39,439 nucleotides of DNA from Cellulomonas avistercoris (GTDB lineage: Bacteria; Actinomycetota; Actinomycetes; Actinomycetales; Cellulomonadaceae). Each line of letters starts with the position of its first letter. Within the stretch, counting starts at the first letter, position 1. Shown here piece after piece: positions 1-6,836 of this stretch. The stretch covers positions 37,403 to 76,841 of the forward strand of contig NZ_JACSQV010000016.1 of NCBI RefSeq assembly GCF_014836445.1. The letters run 5' to 3'. The notes below the pieces were generated by a model, which ran no database searches, was not told the DNA's origin, and saw only the letters and a list, made by a program, of their open reading frames with translations. The translations under genes and the position numbers were made by a program.

Positions 1-29
1 GGCGCCGGCGCCACCTCGTGCCTCACGCG

Positions 30-1064
30 TCAGGAGCAGATGCCCCAGGGGATGTAGCTGATGTTCTGCGAGCCCTTGTAGTACGTCACGCCGAAGCTGT
101 TGGAACCGTTCGAACGGAACGTGTTCCCGCTGCGGGTGGCGCCCCACGAGTTCTGGATCGACTGGCCCGTGTTCGGGTAGACCGTCACGGACCAGCTCGA
201 GCGGCCGGACACGGTGTAGTTGACGTTGAAGCGGTCGCCGAAGTCCTGGCTGCGGGTCCAGCTGACGGTGCAGCCGTTGTTCGTGTTGCTGCCGCTGTCG
301 TTGCCGCCCGTGCTGCCGCCGCCACCGGTGTTACCGCCGCCGCCGGTGTTGCCACCGCCGCCGTCGGCGCTGCCGGTGCCGACCGTGATGTTGGACGAGC
401 CGGAGGACTGGTACCCCTCGGTGGCCATGATCTGGTAGTTCTGCCGGCCGAGCTGCATGCCCTTGGACGCCCACGCGTTGAAGTGGTTCTGGGCCGTGAT
501 GGTGCCGCCGACGCGCTTCTGCTGACGGACAGACCAGAACTGCTTGAACGTCGAGCTGTTGCCCTCGATCGAGGGGGCGTTGACGCGCGTCGTCTCGTAG
601 ATGTCGTACGTGCCGCCGTCGGTCGTGACGGTGCCCTTGAACGAGCCGGTCGGGCGGTAGGTGCCCCACGAGTCGACGATGTAGTACTCGACCAGCGGAC
701 CGTTGGTCCATCCGTACAGCGTGAGGTAGGCGTTGCCCGACGGGTTGAACGAGCCGGAGTAGGACACGGCGCGGCCGGTGCCGGTGGACCAGCCCTTGCC
801 GATGACGAAGTTGCCGGTGTTGCGCCACGACGTCGAGTAGTTGCCGCCGTTGCCGAGGACGGCGGAGACCGTGCCGGGGCTGTCGGTCCAGAAGGAGAAC
901 CAGTAGCCGCTGTGCGTGCCAGTCTGGTTGCTGTTGACGTTCTGCGCCGAGGCCGGCGTGGCCAGGGCGACGGTGCCGGCCACGAGGGCTCCGGTGGCGA
1001 GCGCTCCGATCGCGGCACGGAGCGGGTGGCGACGACGGGGGCGTCGCACGAAAGTGTCGGTCAT
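30..1064 (-). CDS. Secreted endo-1,4-beta-xylanase, GH11 plus CBM2b-type module
   Basis: Hydrolyses internal beta-1,4 bonds of xylan outside the cell. The 344-residue protein has a twin-arginine-rich N-terminus and a hydrophobic signal peptide ending ASA/Q at about residue 40. A GH11 jelly-roll follows (about 41-225), with the nucleophile Glu126 in VEYYIVDSW and the acid/base Glu216 in ATEGYQSSG. A Gly/Asn/Thr/Ser linker (about 233-263) leads to a compact C-terminal module of about 80 residues bounded by Cys265 and Cys343. Its pattern (DRFNVNYTVSG, QSIQNSWGA, NSFGVTYYKG) matches the short CBM2b xylan-binding modules of Cellulomonas xylanases. The start was chosen because a GGGAG ribosome site sits just upstream; the much longer open frame upstream is a GC artefact. 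Possible operators lie in the 340-base upstream region. Confidence 0.96.
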   Translation of the reverse strand: MTDTFVRRPRRRHPLRAAIGALATGALVAGTVALATPASAQNVNSNQTGTHSGYWFSFWTDSPGTVSAVLGNGGNYSTSWRNTGNFVIGKGWSTGTGRAVSYSGSFNPSGNAYLTLYGWTNGPLVEYYIVDSWGTYRPTGSFKGTVTTDGGTYDIYETTRVNAPSIEGNSSTFKQFWSVRQQKRVGGTITAQNHFNAWASKGMQLGRQNYQIMATEGYQSSGSSNITVGTGSADGGGGNTGGGGNTGGGGSTGGNDSGSNTNNGCTVSWTRSQDFGDRFNVNYTVSGRSSWSVTVYPNTGQSIQNSWGATRSGNTFRSNGSNSFGVTYYKGSQNISYIPWGICS

Positions 1065-1247
1065 CTGGTGGCACTCCCTTGGGCAGCTCGGACGAGGGGG
1101 GATGTGACGATCGGCCGATCCGCGCTCCCACCTGCGGGTCGGCGGTCGTCGCGACGGGGGCCAGATCGCCTGTGATCGTTCTCCGGCGCCGCGACGGCAG
1201 CAGTCTGCCTCGTGGGAGCGTGGCCTCTCCCCACTTCGATCGGGGGA

Positions 1248-1259
1248 TGAATCGTTTAA
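1248..1259. promoter_or_regulatory. Candidate LacI-type operator (TGAATCGTTTAA)
   Basis: An imperfect 12-base palindrome centred on CG, unusually AT-rich for this DNA, about 185 bases upstream of the xylanase start. Its core AATCGTTT recurs in front of the secreted protein gene at 5857. That it is an operator is inference. Confidence 0.35.
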
Positions 1260-1391
1260 TGTCCCCATCCCGGGGCGGAACGGGTGACACCGGACCACTC
1301 GTCCGCGTCGGCCACGCTGCCGCGCGTGGCGACGACGTCCCGCGCCCGCAACTTTCGAACCGCTCTGCTCCCGGTCCCGCTGCCCGCGGGC

Positions 1392-1397
1392 TACCCT
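1392..1397 (+). promoter_or_regulatory. -10 box of a leaderless promoter (TusA-like gene)
   Basis: TACCCT followed by six bases and then the GTG at 1404. This is the actinobacterial TAnnnT geometry that places the transcription start on the start codon. No ribosome site precedes the GTG. Confidence 0.55.
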
Positions 1398-1403
1398 CGC
1401 GCC

Positions 1404-1697
1404 GTGGCCGGAGCCGAGGACGTCGTGACGATCGACGGCGGGGACCTGGGGTGCGCGCGCCTGCTGATCCTGCTGCGCGACCGTGTCGCGACGCTGCAGG
1501 CGGGAGCCGTCGTCCACCTGGTCACCGCCGACCCGGTCGCGCCCATCGACCTGCCCGTCTGGTGCCACATGACCGGGCACGCCTACCTGGGCGTCGTCGA
1601 CGGGACCGACCGGCCGACGTACGCGGTGGCCGTCGCGGCCCGCCCCGCGGCCACCGACGCCCGCAACCCCTGGCACCGCGGGCCCGCGGCGACCTGA
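1404..1697 (+). CDS. TusA/SirA-like small protein
   Basis: A 97-residue cytoplasmic protein with the TusA-like beta-alpha-beta-alpha-beta pattern: VTIDGGDLGCARLLILLRD, then AGAVVHLVTADPVAPIDLPVWCHMTGH. TusA proteins carry sulfur as a persulfide on the Cys of a CPxP motif for tRNA thiolation or other sulfur transfer. Here Cys17 is kept but the motif reads CARL, and a second Cys54 followed by His55 sits where the fold packs a membrane or partner surface, so ordinary TusA activity is uncertain. The GTG start was chosen from the leaderless promoter in front of it; the open frame extends further upstream without a ribosome site. Confidence 0.7.
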   Translation: MAGAEDVVTIDGGDLGCARLLILLRDRVATLQAGAVVHLVTADPVAPIDLPVWCHMTGHAYLGVVDGTDRPTYAVAVAARPAATDARNPWHRGPAAT

Positions 1698-1735
1698 GAG
1701 GCCCGCGTCGCGCGCGAGCCCGTTCGTGCCTCTCC

Positions 1736-1765
1736 TTGGGGGGGCTAGGTGCCGCATGGGAGAAT
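1736..1765 (+). promoter_or_regulatory. Possible promoter of the CarD gene
   Basis: TTGGGG (1736-1741) and GAGAAT (1760-1765) separated by 18 bases, about 140 bases upstream of the CarD start. The match to the vegetative consensus is moderate. Confidence 0.3.
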
Positions 1766-1907
1766 GGGAACCGGCTCGCGCGGCTCCCTGCCCCCATCCC
1801 GGGTGGTGGCCGGTCCGTGCGTCCTCCGCAGCGGCTCCGTCGCTGCGGGGAGACGGCCCGCGTCCCCCGCGCAGGCCGAGCCCCCGCGTCAAGCAGAGGT
1901 GTGACCC

Positions 1908-2426
1908 ATGCAGCCCGCCATCGGCGAGATCGTCGTCCACCCCCACCACGGCCCGACCCGCGTCGTCGGCATGCTCGAGCGCGCCTTCCGCGGCGCGACG
2001 CACCAGTACCTCCAGCTCGAGGTCGTCGGGAGCGGGATGGTCGTGTCGGTCCCGCTCGACAAGGCGGACGAGATCGGCCTGCGGCCCCTGTACGACGCCG
2101 ACGGGATCGCGGCGCTCTTCGCCGTCCTCAGCTCCCCGAGCGCCCAGGTCCAGGAGGCCTGGACGCGCCGGTACAAGGAGAACCAGGAGCGCATGCGCAG
2201 CCAGGACCACCTCGTGCAGGCCGAGGTCGTGCGCGACCTGACGCGCCGCAGCATCGAGCGCGGCCTGTCGACGGGCGAGAAGGAGCAGCTGTGGCTCGCG
2301 ACGCAGCCGCTGCTGACCGAGCTCGCGCTGGCGCTGGACGTCGAGCGTGAGCGTGCGCAGGAGATGATCGACGCCGCGATCCTCGACGACAAGGGCTCCC
2401 CGCAGGAGGCCCACGCCCTGTCCTGA
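1908..2426 (+). CDS. CarD-family transcriptional regulator
   Basis: A 172-residue protein that should bind the RNA polymerase beta subunit and stabilise open promoter complexes. The N-terminal Tudor-like RNA-polymerase-interaction domain spans about residues 1-60 (IGEIVVHPHHGPTRVVG, then QYLQLEV and MVVSVPLDKADEIGLRPL). The C-terminal helical domain contains WTRRYKENQERM and AEVVRDLTRRSIERGLSTGEKEQL, the CarD signature. Length and architecture are complete. An AGAGGTG ribosome site lies about seven bases before the ATG. Sequence details (PHHG, RAFRG) differ from the usual essential CarD, so this may be a second, specialised copy in the genome; that is inference. Confidence 0.9.
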   Translation: MQPAIGEIVVHPHHGPTRVVGMLERAFRGATHQYLQLEVVGSGMVVSVPLDKADEIGLRPLYDADGIAALFAVLSSPSAQVQEAWTRRYKENQERMRSQDHLVQAEVVRDLTRRSIERGLSTGEKEQLWLATQPLLTELALALDVERERAQEMIDAAILDDKGSPQEAHALS

Positions 2427-2453
2427 CGCCCCTCGCCGCCGCCCTCGACGTGG

Positions 2454-2480
2454 GTCCTGCCCGGGGCGCCCGAGCAGGAC
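2454..2480. terminator. Bidirectional hairpin between carD-like and arsM
   Basis: GTCCTGC / GCAGGAC arms (2454-2460, 2474-2480) continue through a one-base mismatch into CGGG / CCCG around a GCG loop. It lies between convergent genes. There is no T-run, which is common for high-GC actinobacteria. Confidence 0.6.
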
Positions 2481-2487
2481 GGCGGTC

Positions 2488-3243
2488 TCAGGCGGGGCGG
2501 TGCGCCTGGACGACGGCGCCGTGCATGCCGTCGGCGACCTCGTGCGTGAACGTCACGGTCGCGTCGACGAAGCCGGCGGCCGCGAGACCGTCGAGGTACT
2601 CGCCGCGCGACAGCGCACCCGCGATGCAGCCGACGTAGGAGCCGCGCTCGGCGCGCTGGTCCGGCGTGAGGTGGTCCTCCGCGACCACGTCGGAGATGCC
2701 GAGCCGCCCGCCCGGGACGAGCACGCGGAACGCCTCGGCCAGGACGGCCGGCTTGTCGGGGGACAGGTTGACCACGCAGTTGGAGATGACGACGTCGACG
2801 CTGCCGTCGGGCAGCGGCAGGTCCTCGATCGTGCCCTGGTGGAACGCGACGTTGGTCGCGCCCGCCCGCTCGGCGTTGGCGCGCGCGAGGTCGAGCATCT
2901 CGTCCGTCATGTCGACGCCGTGCGCGAAGCCCGTGGGTCCGACGCGGCGGGCGGACAGCAGCACGTCGATGCCGCCGCCGGAGCCGAGGTCGAGCACGCG
3001 CTCGCCCTCGCGCAGGTCCGCCACCAGCAGCGGGTTGCCGCACCCGAGCGACGCGGCGACGGCCTCGACGGGCAGGGCGTCGGTGTCCTGCGCGGCGTAG
3101 AGGCCGGCGCCGAAGCGCTCGTCGATCTCGGGCGCGTTCGGCCCGCCGCAGCTCGTCGTGGCGTCGCTGCCGCAGCAGCCGGCCGTGCTCGCCTGCGTCG
3201 CGGCGAGCGCGTAGCGCTCGCGGACCTGCTGCCGGACGTCCAT
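2488..3243 (-). CDS. arsM: Arsenite S-adenosylmethionine methyltransferase
   Basis: Methylates trivalent arsenic using S-adenosylmethionine. The 251-residue protein has the Rossmann methyltransferase motif VLDLGSGGGIDVLLSARRVG (about 83-102), the acidic ribose-binding MTDEML, and the three catalytic cysteines of ArsM in the right contexts: Cys68 (LGCGNP), Cys156 (ISNCVVNLSPDK) and Cys206 (VGCIAGAL). An additional N-terminal cysteine cluster (Cys23, Cys24, Cys32) is typical of these enzymes. The ATG at 3243 was preferred over one 12 bases upstream because a GGAGG site lies five bases before it. It diverges from arsR across 101 bases holding the likely operator, so arsenite induction is expected. 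Confidence 0.95.
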   Translation of the reverse strand: MDVRQQVRERYALAATQASTAGCCGSDATTSCGGPNAPEIDERFGAGLYAAQDTDALPVEAVAASLGCGNPLLVADLREGERVLDLGSGGGIDVLLSARRVGPTGFAHGVDMTDEMLDLARANAERAGATNVAFHQGTIEDLPLPDGSVDVVISNCVVNLSPDKPAVLAEAFRVLVPGGRLGISDVVAEDHLTPDQRAERGSYVGCIAGALSRGEYLDGLAAAGFVDATVTFTHEVADGMHGAVVQAHRPA

Positions 3244-3301
3244 GTGTGCCTCCATGCATCGAAGTGTGTCGATGCGAACGATGGACCCATCCATCGACGG
3301 A

Positions 3302-3315
3302 TGTCAATATCGACA
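3302..3315. promoter_or_regulatory. Candidate ArsR operator/promoter between arsM and arsR
   Basis: TGTCAATATCGACA is palindromic at 12 of 14 positions. Read on the minus strand it contains a perfect TTGACA -35 box for arsM (3307-3302); read on the plus strand CAATAT (3305-3310) can serve as the arsR -10. Further inverted repeats lie beside it: GCATCGA/TCGATGC (3256-3262, 3269-3275) and GATGG/CCATC (3280-3284, 3291-3295). ArsR binding here would shut both genes. Confidence 0.55.
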
Positions 3316-3344
3316 ACGGACGATGTCTGGACGAGACTGGTCGC

Positions 3345-3713
3345 ATGACCGACCTGGGACTCGCCGCCCCCGCCGACCGCGCCTGCTGCACGCCGGTCAC
3401 CGGCAACCCGCTCGGTCCGCAGGCGGCCGATGACCTGGCGCGTCCGCTCAAGGCGCTCGCCGACCCGACGCGGTTGCGGCTGCTGTCGATCATCGCGTCG
3501 CACGAGGGTGCCGAGGCCTGCGTGTGCGACCTGACCGAGCCGGTCGGGCTCTCGCAGCCGACCGTGTCCCACCACCTCAAGGTGCTCGCCGAGGCCGGCC
3601 TCGTCACGCGGGAGAAGCGCGGCGTGTGGGCGTACTACGCGCTGGTCCCCGGAGCCCTCGACCTGCTCGTGACGCACCTGGGCGCGCACCTCGGGCCGGC
3701 CCCGCGACCCTGA
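3345..3713 (+). CDS. arsR: ArsR-family arsenic-responsive repressor
   Basis: A 122-residue winged-helix metalloregulator. The core reads LKALADPTRLRLLSIIA, the recognition helix is SQPTVSHHLKVLAEAGLV and the wing is TREKRGVWAYYALV. Candidate arsenic ligands are the adjacent Cys14-Cys15 near the N-terminus and Cys59/Cys61 in ACVCDL. This layout resembles the Corynebacterium glutamicum type of ArsR, whose ligands are an N-terminal Cys pair plus one in the DNA-binding region, although the CVC motif of the plasmid R773 type is also present. The ATG was placed at 3345 because upstream codons run through the operator region. It most likely represses itself and the divergent arsM. Confidence 0.92.
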   Translation: MTDLGLAAPADRACCTPVTGNPLGPQAADDLARPLKALADPTRLRLLSIIASHEGAEACVCDLTEPVGLSQPTVSHHLKVLAEAGLVTREKRGVWAYYALVPGALDLLVTHLGAHLGPAPRP

Positions 3714-3746
3714 TCCCGCGTCCCGACCCGGCCCCCCGGGAGGGCG

Positions 3747-4124
3747 TCAGTCGCGCGGCGCGAGCCGCAGCGTCACGTCGACGACCTCCGGCCCGACCAC
3801 CGCGCCCACGTACGCCGGCCCGAAGCGGTCGTACTTGGCGTGGTACGCGGCGTCGACGTCGCCGTGCACGTCCGGCGACGGCGCCTCCAGGACGACGTCC
3901 TGCTCGACGCCACCGGCGCGCACCCGAGCGGTGCCCGCGGCCCGCGCGCGGCGGAACCAGCCGTTCTGCGGCCCGTGCGCCGAGCGGACGTAGAGGTCGT
4001 CCCCGACCCGCACGCCCCAGATCGTCACGTACGGCCGCAGCGTGCCGTCCGGCCGGTACGACGCGAGCTCCAGCTCCTCCGCGCCGCCGATGCGGTCCAG
4101 CGCCTCAGGTGCCCAGCTGCCCAT
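3747..4124 (-). CDS. DUF2255 family protein
   Basis: A 125-residue cytoplasmic protein of the DUF2255 family: the N-terminal LDRIGGAEELELASYRPDG, the middle VTIWGVRVGDDLYVRSAHGPQNGWFRRA and the late HAKYDRFGPAYVG are the family landmarks. The fold resembles flavin- or F420-binding split-barrel proteins, but no activity has been established. A GGGAGG site lies just upstream of the ATG. It stands alone between arsR and the WYL regulator. Confidence 0.85.
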   Translation of the reverse strand: MGSWAPEALDRIGGAEELELASYRPDGTLRPYVTIWGVRVGDDLYVRSAHGPQNGWFRRARAAGTARVRAGGVEQDVVLEAPSPDVHGDVDAAYHAKYDRFGPAYVGAVVGPEVVDVTLRLAPRD

Positions 4125-4196
4125 GCGTCCTCCCGGTGCGACGGCGACAGTCCGATCGTCGCCGCGCGTCCCGGCGCACGCCAGTGGAGCGGGGTG

Positions 4197-5228
4197 TCAG
4201 GCGGTGCCCGGCCGGGTGCCCGCCTCCCGCGGGTCGCGCCGGGCCGCGTCCTCGTAGCGTCCCGCCAGCCGGGCGCACGCCTCGCGCAGCTCGTCCGGGC
4301 CCTCGACGCGCACGGCCGCGTCGAACCGCCCCAGGGATGCGGCCAGCGCGACCCACGACCACGACCCGGCGGTGAACCGGCAGCGCCCGTCGCCGAGGTC
4401 CTCGACGACGCCGTCCCCGGCGAACGGCACGACGTCGCGGGCCGGCAGGTCGAGGACGGCCGTGCCGCGGCACGGCCACGCGTCGGCCGACGTCGCGCCC
4501 CGGAAGCGCGCCGACAGGAGCTTCCGCACGTCACCGCCCGGCACGTCGCGGGGGGTGAAGCGCGGGCCGTTCGGCGTGCGGGGTGCCATCCGGTCGACAC
4601 GGAACACGCGCCAGTCGGCCCGGTCGAGGTCCCACGCGACGACGTACCAGCGCCCGAGCGTCGCGACGAGGTGGTGCGGCTCGGCGCGTCGCGGCCGGCC
4701 GTCGTGCGTCGGGCTTCCCGCGGTCGCCCCCACGCCCGTCCCGCCCGCGTAGTCGAAGCGCAGCACCTCGTGCGCGCGGACCGCGGCCGAGACGGCCACG
4801 AGCACGTCGGCGGGCGCGACGGGGGCGGTCGGCGCCGGACCCGCGGTCTCGAACTGCAGCGCCTGCGCCCGGTGCCGGAGCCGCGGCGGCATGACGCGCC
4901 GGATCGTGCCGAGCGCGCGCTGGGCGGCCTCGTCCACGTCGGTGCCGAGCAGCGGCACGGCCTGCAGCGCGACCGCGATCGCCGTGACCTGGTCGTCGTC
5001 GAGCAGCAACGGCGGCAGCTCGGCGCCCGCCTCGAGCCGGTACCCGCCGGCCGACCCGCGGTCGGCGTGGACCCGGTACCCCATCGCCCGCAGCCGGTCG
5101 ACGTCGCGCCGCACGGTGCGTTCGCTGACGCCCAGGCGGTCGGCGAGCGTCGGGCCGGGCCAGTCCCGGGGCGTCTGCAGGAGCGAGAGCAGCCGCAGCA
5201 GGCGCGTGGTCGTGGTGCCCGACGTCAT
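4197..5228 (-). CDS. WYL-domain transcriptional regulator (YafY type)
   Basis: A 343-residue regulator. The N-terminal HTH_11 winged helix spans about residues 6-60 (TRLLRLLSLLQTPRDWPG, LADRLGVSERTVRRDVDRL). A WYL ligand-binding domain follows (about 155-235: LRFDYAGG, RRAEPHHLVATLGRWYVVAWD, RVFRVDRM) and then a WCX-type C-terminal domain. Such proteins sense small ligands or nucleic-acid products and are often encoded next to small VOC proteins, as here. The ATG fits a leaderless promoter whose -10 lies six bases away. The 98 bases shared with the divergent VOC gene would be the natural target. Confidence 0.9.
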   Translation of the reverse strand: MTSGTTTTRLLRLLSLLQTPRDWPGPTLADRLGVSERTVRRDVDRLRAMGYRVHADRGSAGGYRLEAGAELPPLLLDDDQVTAIAVALQAVPLLGTDVDEAAQRALGTIRRVMPPRLRHRAQALQFETAGPAPTAPVAPADVLVAVSAAVRAHEVLRFDYAGGTGVGATAGSPTHDGRPRRAEPHHLVATLGRWYVVAWDLDRADWRVFRVDRMAPRTPNGPRFTPRDVPGGDVRKLLSARFRGATSADAWPCRGTAVLDLPARDVVPFAGDGVVEDLGDGRCRFTAGSWSWVALAASLGRFDAAVRVEGPDELREACARLAGRYEDAARRDPREAGTRPGTA

Positions 5229-5234
5229 GTCCCG

Positions 5235-5240
5235 AACCTA
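5235..5240 (-). promoter_or_regulatory. -10 box of a leaderless promoter (WYL regulator)
   Basis: On the minus strand TAGGTT is followed by six bases and the ATG at 5228. There is no ribosome site. Confidence 0.5.
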
Positions 5241-5326
5241 GACGCCCATCAGGACCGGAACTGACCGGATGGCGGGGCAACGTGCTCCGTGTCGCCGACC
5301 ACGGCGACGCTCACCAGGAGGCAGCG

Positions 5327-5749
5327 ATGACCATCAGCACCACGACCCACCTCAACTTCCGCGGCGGGGCCCGCGAGGCGCTCGAGCTCTACCGGTCCGT
5401 CTTCGGGGGCGACCTCGCCGCCGTGACGTACGCCCAGGCAGGCGCCGTGACCGACCCCGCCGAGGCCGAGCAGGTCATGTGGGGGCAGGTCGCGTCGCCG
5501 GCCGGCTTCCGGGTCATGGCCTACGACGTCCCGTCGCACACCGCGTACGAGCCGGGCCGGAACCCGGTCTTCGTGTCCGTGCGCGGGACGGACGGCGACG
5601 AGCTGCGGGGCTACTGGGAGGGCCTGGCCGCGGGCGCGTCCGTCCGCGTGCCCCTGGCCGAGGCCGCCTGGTCGCCGCTGTACGGCATGCTCACCGACCG
5701 GTTCGGCGTCACGTGGGTCCTCGACCTCGAGGTCCCCTGGTCCGCCTGA
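5327..5749 (+). CDS. VOC family protein (PhnB-like)
   Basis: A 140-residue protein of the glyoxalase/bleomycin-resistance (VOC) superfamily, PhnB/DUF1338-like subgroup. It begins THLNFRGGAREALELYRSVFGG and ends WSPLYGMLTDRFGVTWVLDLE, both subgroup hallmarks. These proteins form beta-alpha-beta-beta-beta dimers; the substrate is unknown. AGGAGG lies about five bases before the ATG. It diverges from the WYL regulator and may be its target. Confidence 0.88.
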   Translation: MTISTTTHLNFRGGAREALELYRSVFGGDLAAVTYAQAGAVTDPAEAEQVMWGQVASPAGFRVMAYDVPSHTAYEPGRNPVFVSVRGTDGDELRGYWEGLAAGASVRVPLAEAAWSPLYGMLTDRFGVTWVLDLEVPWSA

Positions 5750-5771
5750 CGGGCGTGCGCGATCACGCAGG

Positions 5772-5783
5772 TCAATCGTTTCG
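5772..5783. promoter_or_regulatory. Candidate operator sharing AATCGTTT with the xylanase region
   Basis: TCAATCGTTTCG lies about 75 bases upstream of the secreted protein gene and 28 bases before a TAGCAT -10 candidate (5811-5816). The octamer AATCGTTT is identical to the core of the element at 1248-1259. Function is inferred. Confidence 0.35.
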
Positions 5784-5856
5784 GGCCGGGACTCCTCCGA
5801 CCGCGGTGCCTAGCATCCGAGGGGTTCCGTCACCCGAACGAATGGCTGGTGCGCGC

Positions 5857-6699
5857 ATGAGGACGATCCCCACCCTGGTCACCGCGGCGGCTCTCGCCGC
5901 GGCCACGCTCGTCGTCGCGCCGGTCGCGGCCGCCGGCGGTCCCGGGCACGGCCCCGGGCCCGGCGGCGGCCCGGGCCACGGCCCGCGCGGCGCGTGCGCC
6001 GGCGTCGAGGCCCTGTTCTGCGAGGACTTCGAGTCCGAGCCGACGGGCGGCGCGTCGAGCCTCGACTGGGGCGTCGACACGCGCCACGGCACGCTGAAGG
6101 TCGAGCGCGCGGGTCGTCAGGGCAAGGTCCTGCGCGTGCACACGCAGGACAACGGGTACGCGTTCCTCGAGGTCGACGACTTCGCCGCCCCCGGCAACAC
6201 CTTCTACGGCCGGCTGCGCCTCAAGGTCGACGACTTCCCGACCGCGCCGGACTGGGCGCACTTCACGCTCGTGGAGGTCACCGGCTCGGGCAGCGACGAG
6301 GTCGTGCGACCGCTCGGCGGGCAGTTCGCGCCCACGGTCGGAGCGGACGCGACGTTCTGGGGCATCGGGGCCGACGGCGGGCCCACGGGCGACTGGACGA
6401 GCTGGCGCGAGTCCGCGCCGACCGTCGAGGACGAGTGGCAGTGCGTCGAGTTCGAGTGGTCCGCCCCGGAGAACCGCGTCGCCCTGTGGTTCGACGGCGC
6501 GCCGCAGCCGGACCTCACGGTGACGGGGGACGAGCACGGCGGCGCGGACGTGCCGTTCGTCCTGCCGACGGCGGACACGGTCCGGATCGGCTGGCAGCTG
6601 TACCAGGGCGGCGCGACGCCCGACCACTTCGACGTCTGGGTCGACGACATCACCCTCGCCTCCGAGCGCGTGGGCTGCGGCGGCGGGAGCGCGAGCTAG
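5857..6699 (+). CDS. Secreted beta-sandwich protein, Cip1/polysaccharide-lyase-like
   Basis: A 280-residue exported protein. A hydrophobic signal peptide runs to about residue 27 (VAPVAAAGG), then a Gly/Pro/His-rich spacer (about 28-43), then one globular domain bounded by cysteines. Landmarks are ALFCEDFESEPTG, GKVLRVHTQDNGYAFLEV, FYGRLRLKVDDFPTAPDWAHFTLVE, WQCVEFEWSAPENRVALWFDG and HFDVWVDDITLASERVGC. This concanavalin-like jelly-roll pattern resembles the Cip1 core domain and glucuronan-lyase folds of biomass-degrading organisms. I infer a role in plant-polymer binding or uronic-acid polymer cleavage, but no catalytic residue was assigned. An in-frame ATG five codons upstream (5842) is an alternative start; neither has a clear ribosome site. 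Confidence 0.7.
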   Translation: MRTIPTLVTAAALAAATLVVAPVAAAGGPGHGPGPGGGPGHGPRGACAGVEALFCEDFESEPTGGASSLDWGVDTRHGTLKVERAGRQGKVLRVHTQDNGYAFLEVDDFAAPGNTFYGRLRLKVDDFPTAPDWAHFTLVEVTGSGSDEVVRPLGGQFAPTVGADATFWGIGADGGPTGDWTSWRESAPTVEDEWQCVEFEWSAPENRVALWFDGAPQPDLTVTGDEHGGADVPFVLPTADTVRIGWQLYQGGATPDHFDVWVDDITLASERVGCGGGSAS

Positions 6700-6715
6700 G
6701 GAAGGATGAGCACGG

Positions 6716-6764
6716 ACGCGGGCCCCTGCCTCGACCATCGCTGAGAGCTGGCAGGGGTCCGCGT
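6716..6764. terminator. Long hairpin terminator after the Cip1-like gene
   Basis: Fifteen-base arms (6716-6730 and 6750-6764) pair completely apart from one G-T wobble, around a 19-base loop, 17 bases after the stop codon. The outer end carries GTCCGCGTTCG, also present in the hairpin at 9061-9116. Confidence 0.7.
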
Positions 6765-6789
6765 TCGTCGTGACGGTCCGCCTAATCCT

Positions 6790-6795
6790 TACGGT
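6790..6795 (+). promoter_or_regulatory. Possible -10 box for the 6837 membrane protein
   Basis: TACGGT directly after the terminator and about 40 bases upstream of the chosen ATG. A GAGGG ribosome-site candidate lies between them. Confidence 0.35.
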
Positions 6796-6836
6796 GCTGG
6801 ACCGCGATCACGGCGTGGGTGAGGGTGACCGCCGTC

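Larger units (their letters stand above)
1065..1403. promoter_or_regulatory. Xylanase upstream region with candidate operators
   Basis: No gene is seen in this stretch. It separates the divergent xylanase and TusA-like genes. It holds a perfect 12-base palindrome GATCGGCCGATC (1109-1120); CGCTCCCA at 1123-1130 and TGGGAGCG at 1213-1220, which are the two halves of the CebR box TGGGAGCGCTCCCA known from actinobacterial cellulase genes, but 82 bases apart; and the imperfect palindrome TGAATCGTTTAA (1248-1259) with a central CG, as in many LacI-family operators. No convincing -35/-10 pair for the xylanase was identified. Confidence 0.4.

Noticed and set aside
300..366. Repeated GCCGCCGCC/GGTGTT units
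   Set aside because: They encode the Gly/Asn/Thr linker between catalytic and binding modules of the xylanase, not a CRISPR or independent repeat.
18..1175. Long plus-strand open frame over the xylanase, and many similar long antisense frames elsewhere
   Set aside because: Arg/Ala/Gly/Val-rich translations without motifs; they mirror the codon-position bias of the real genes on the other strand.
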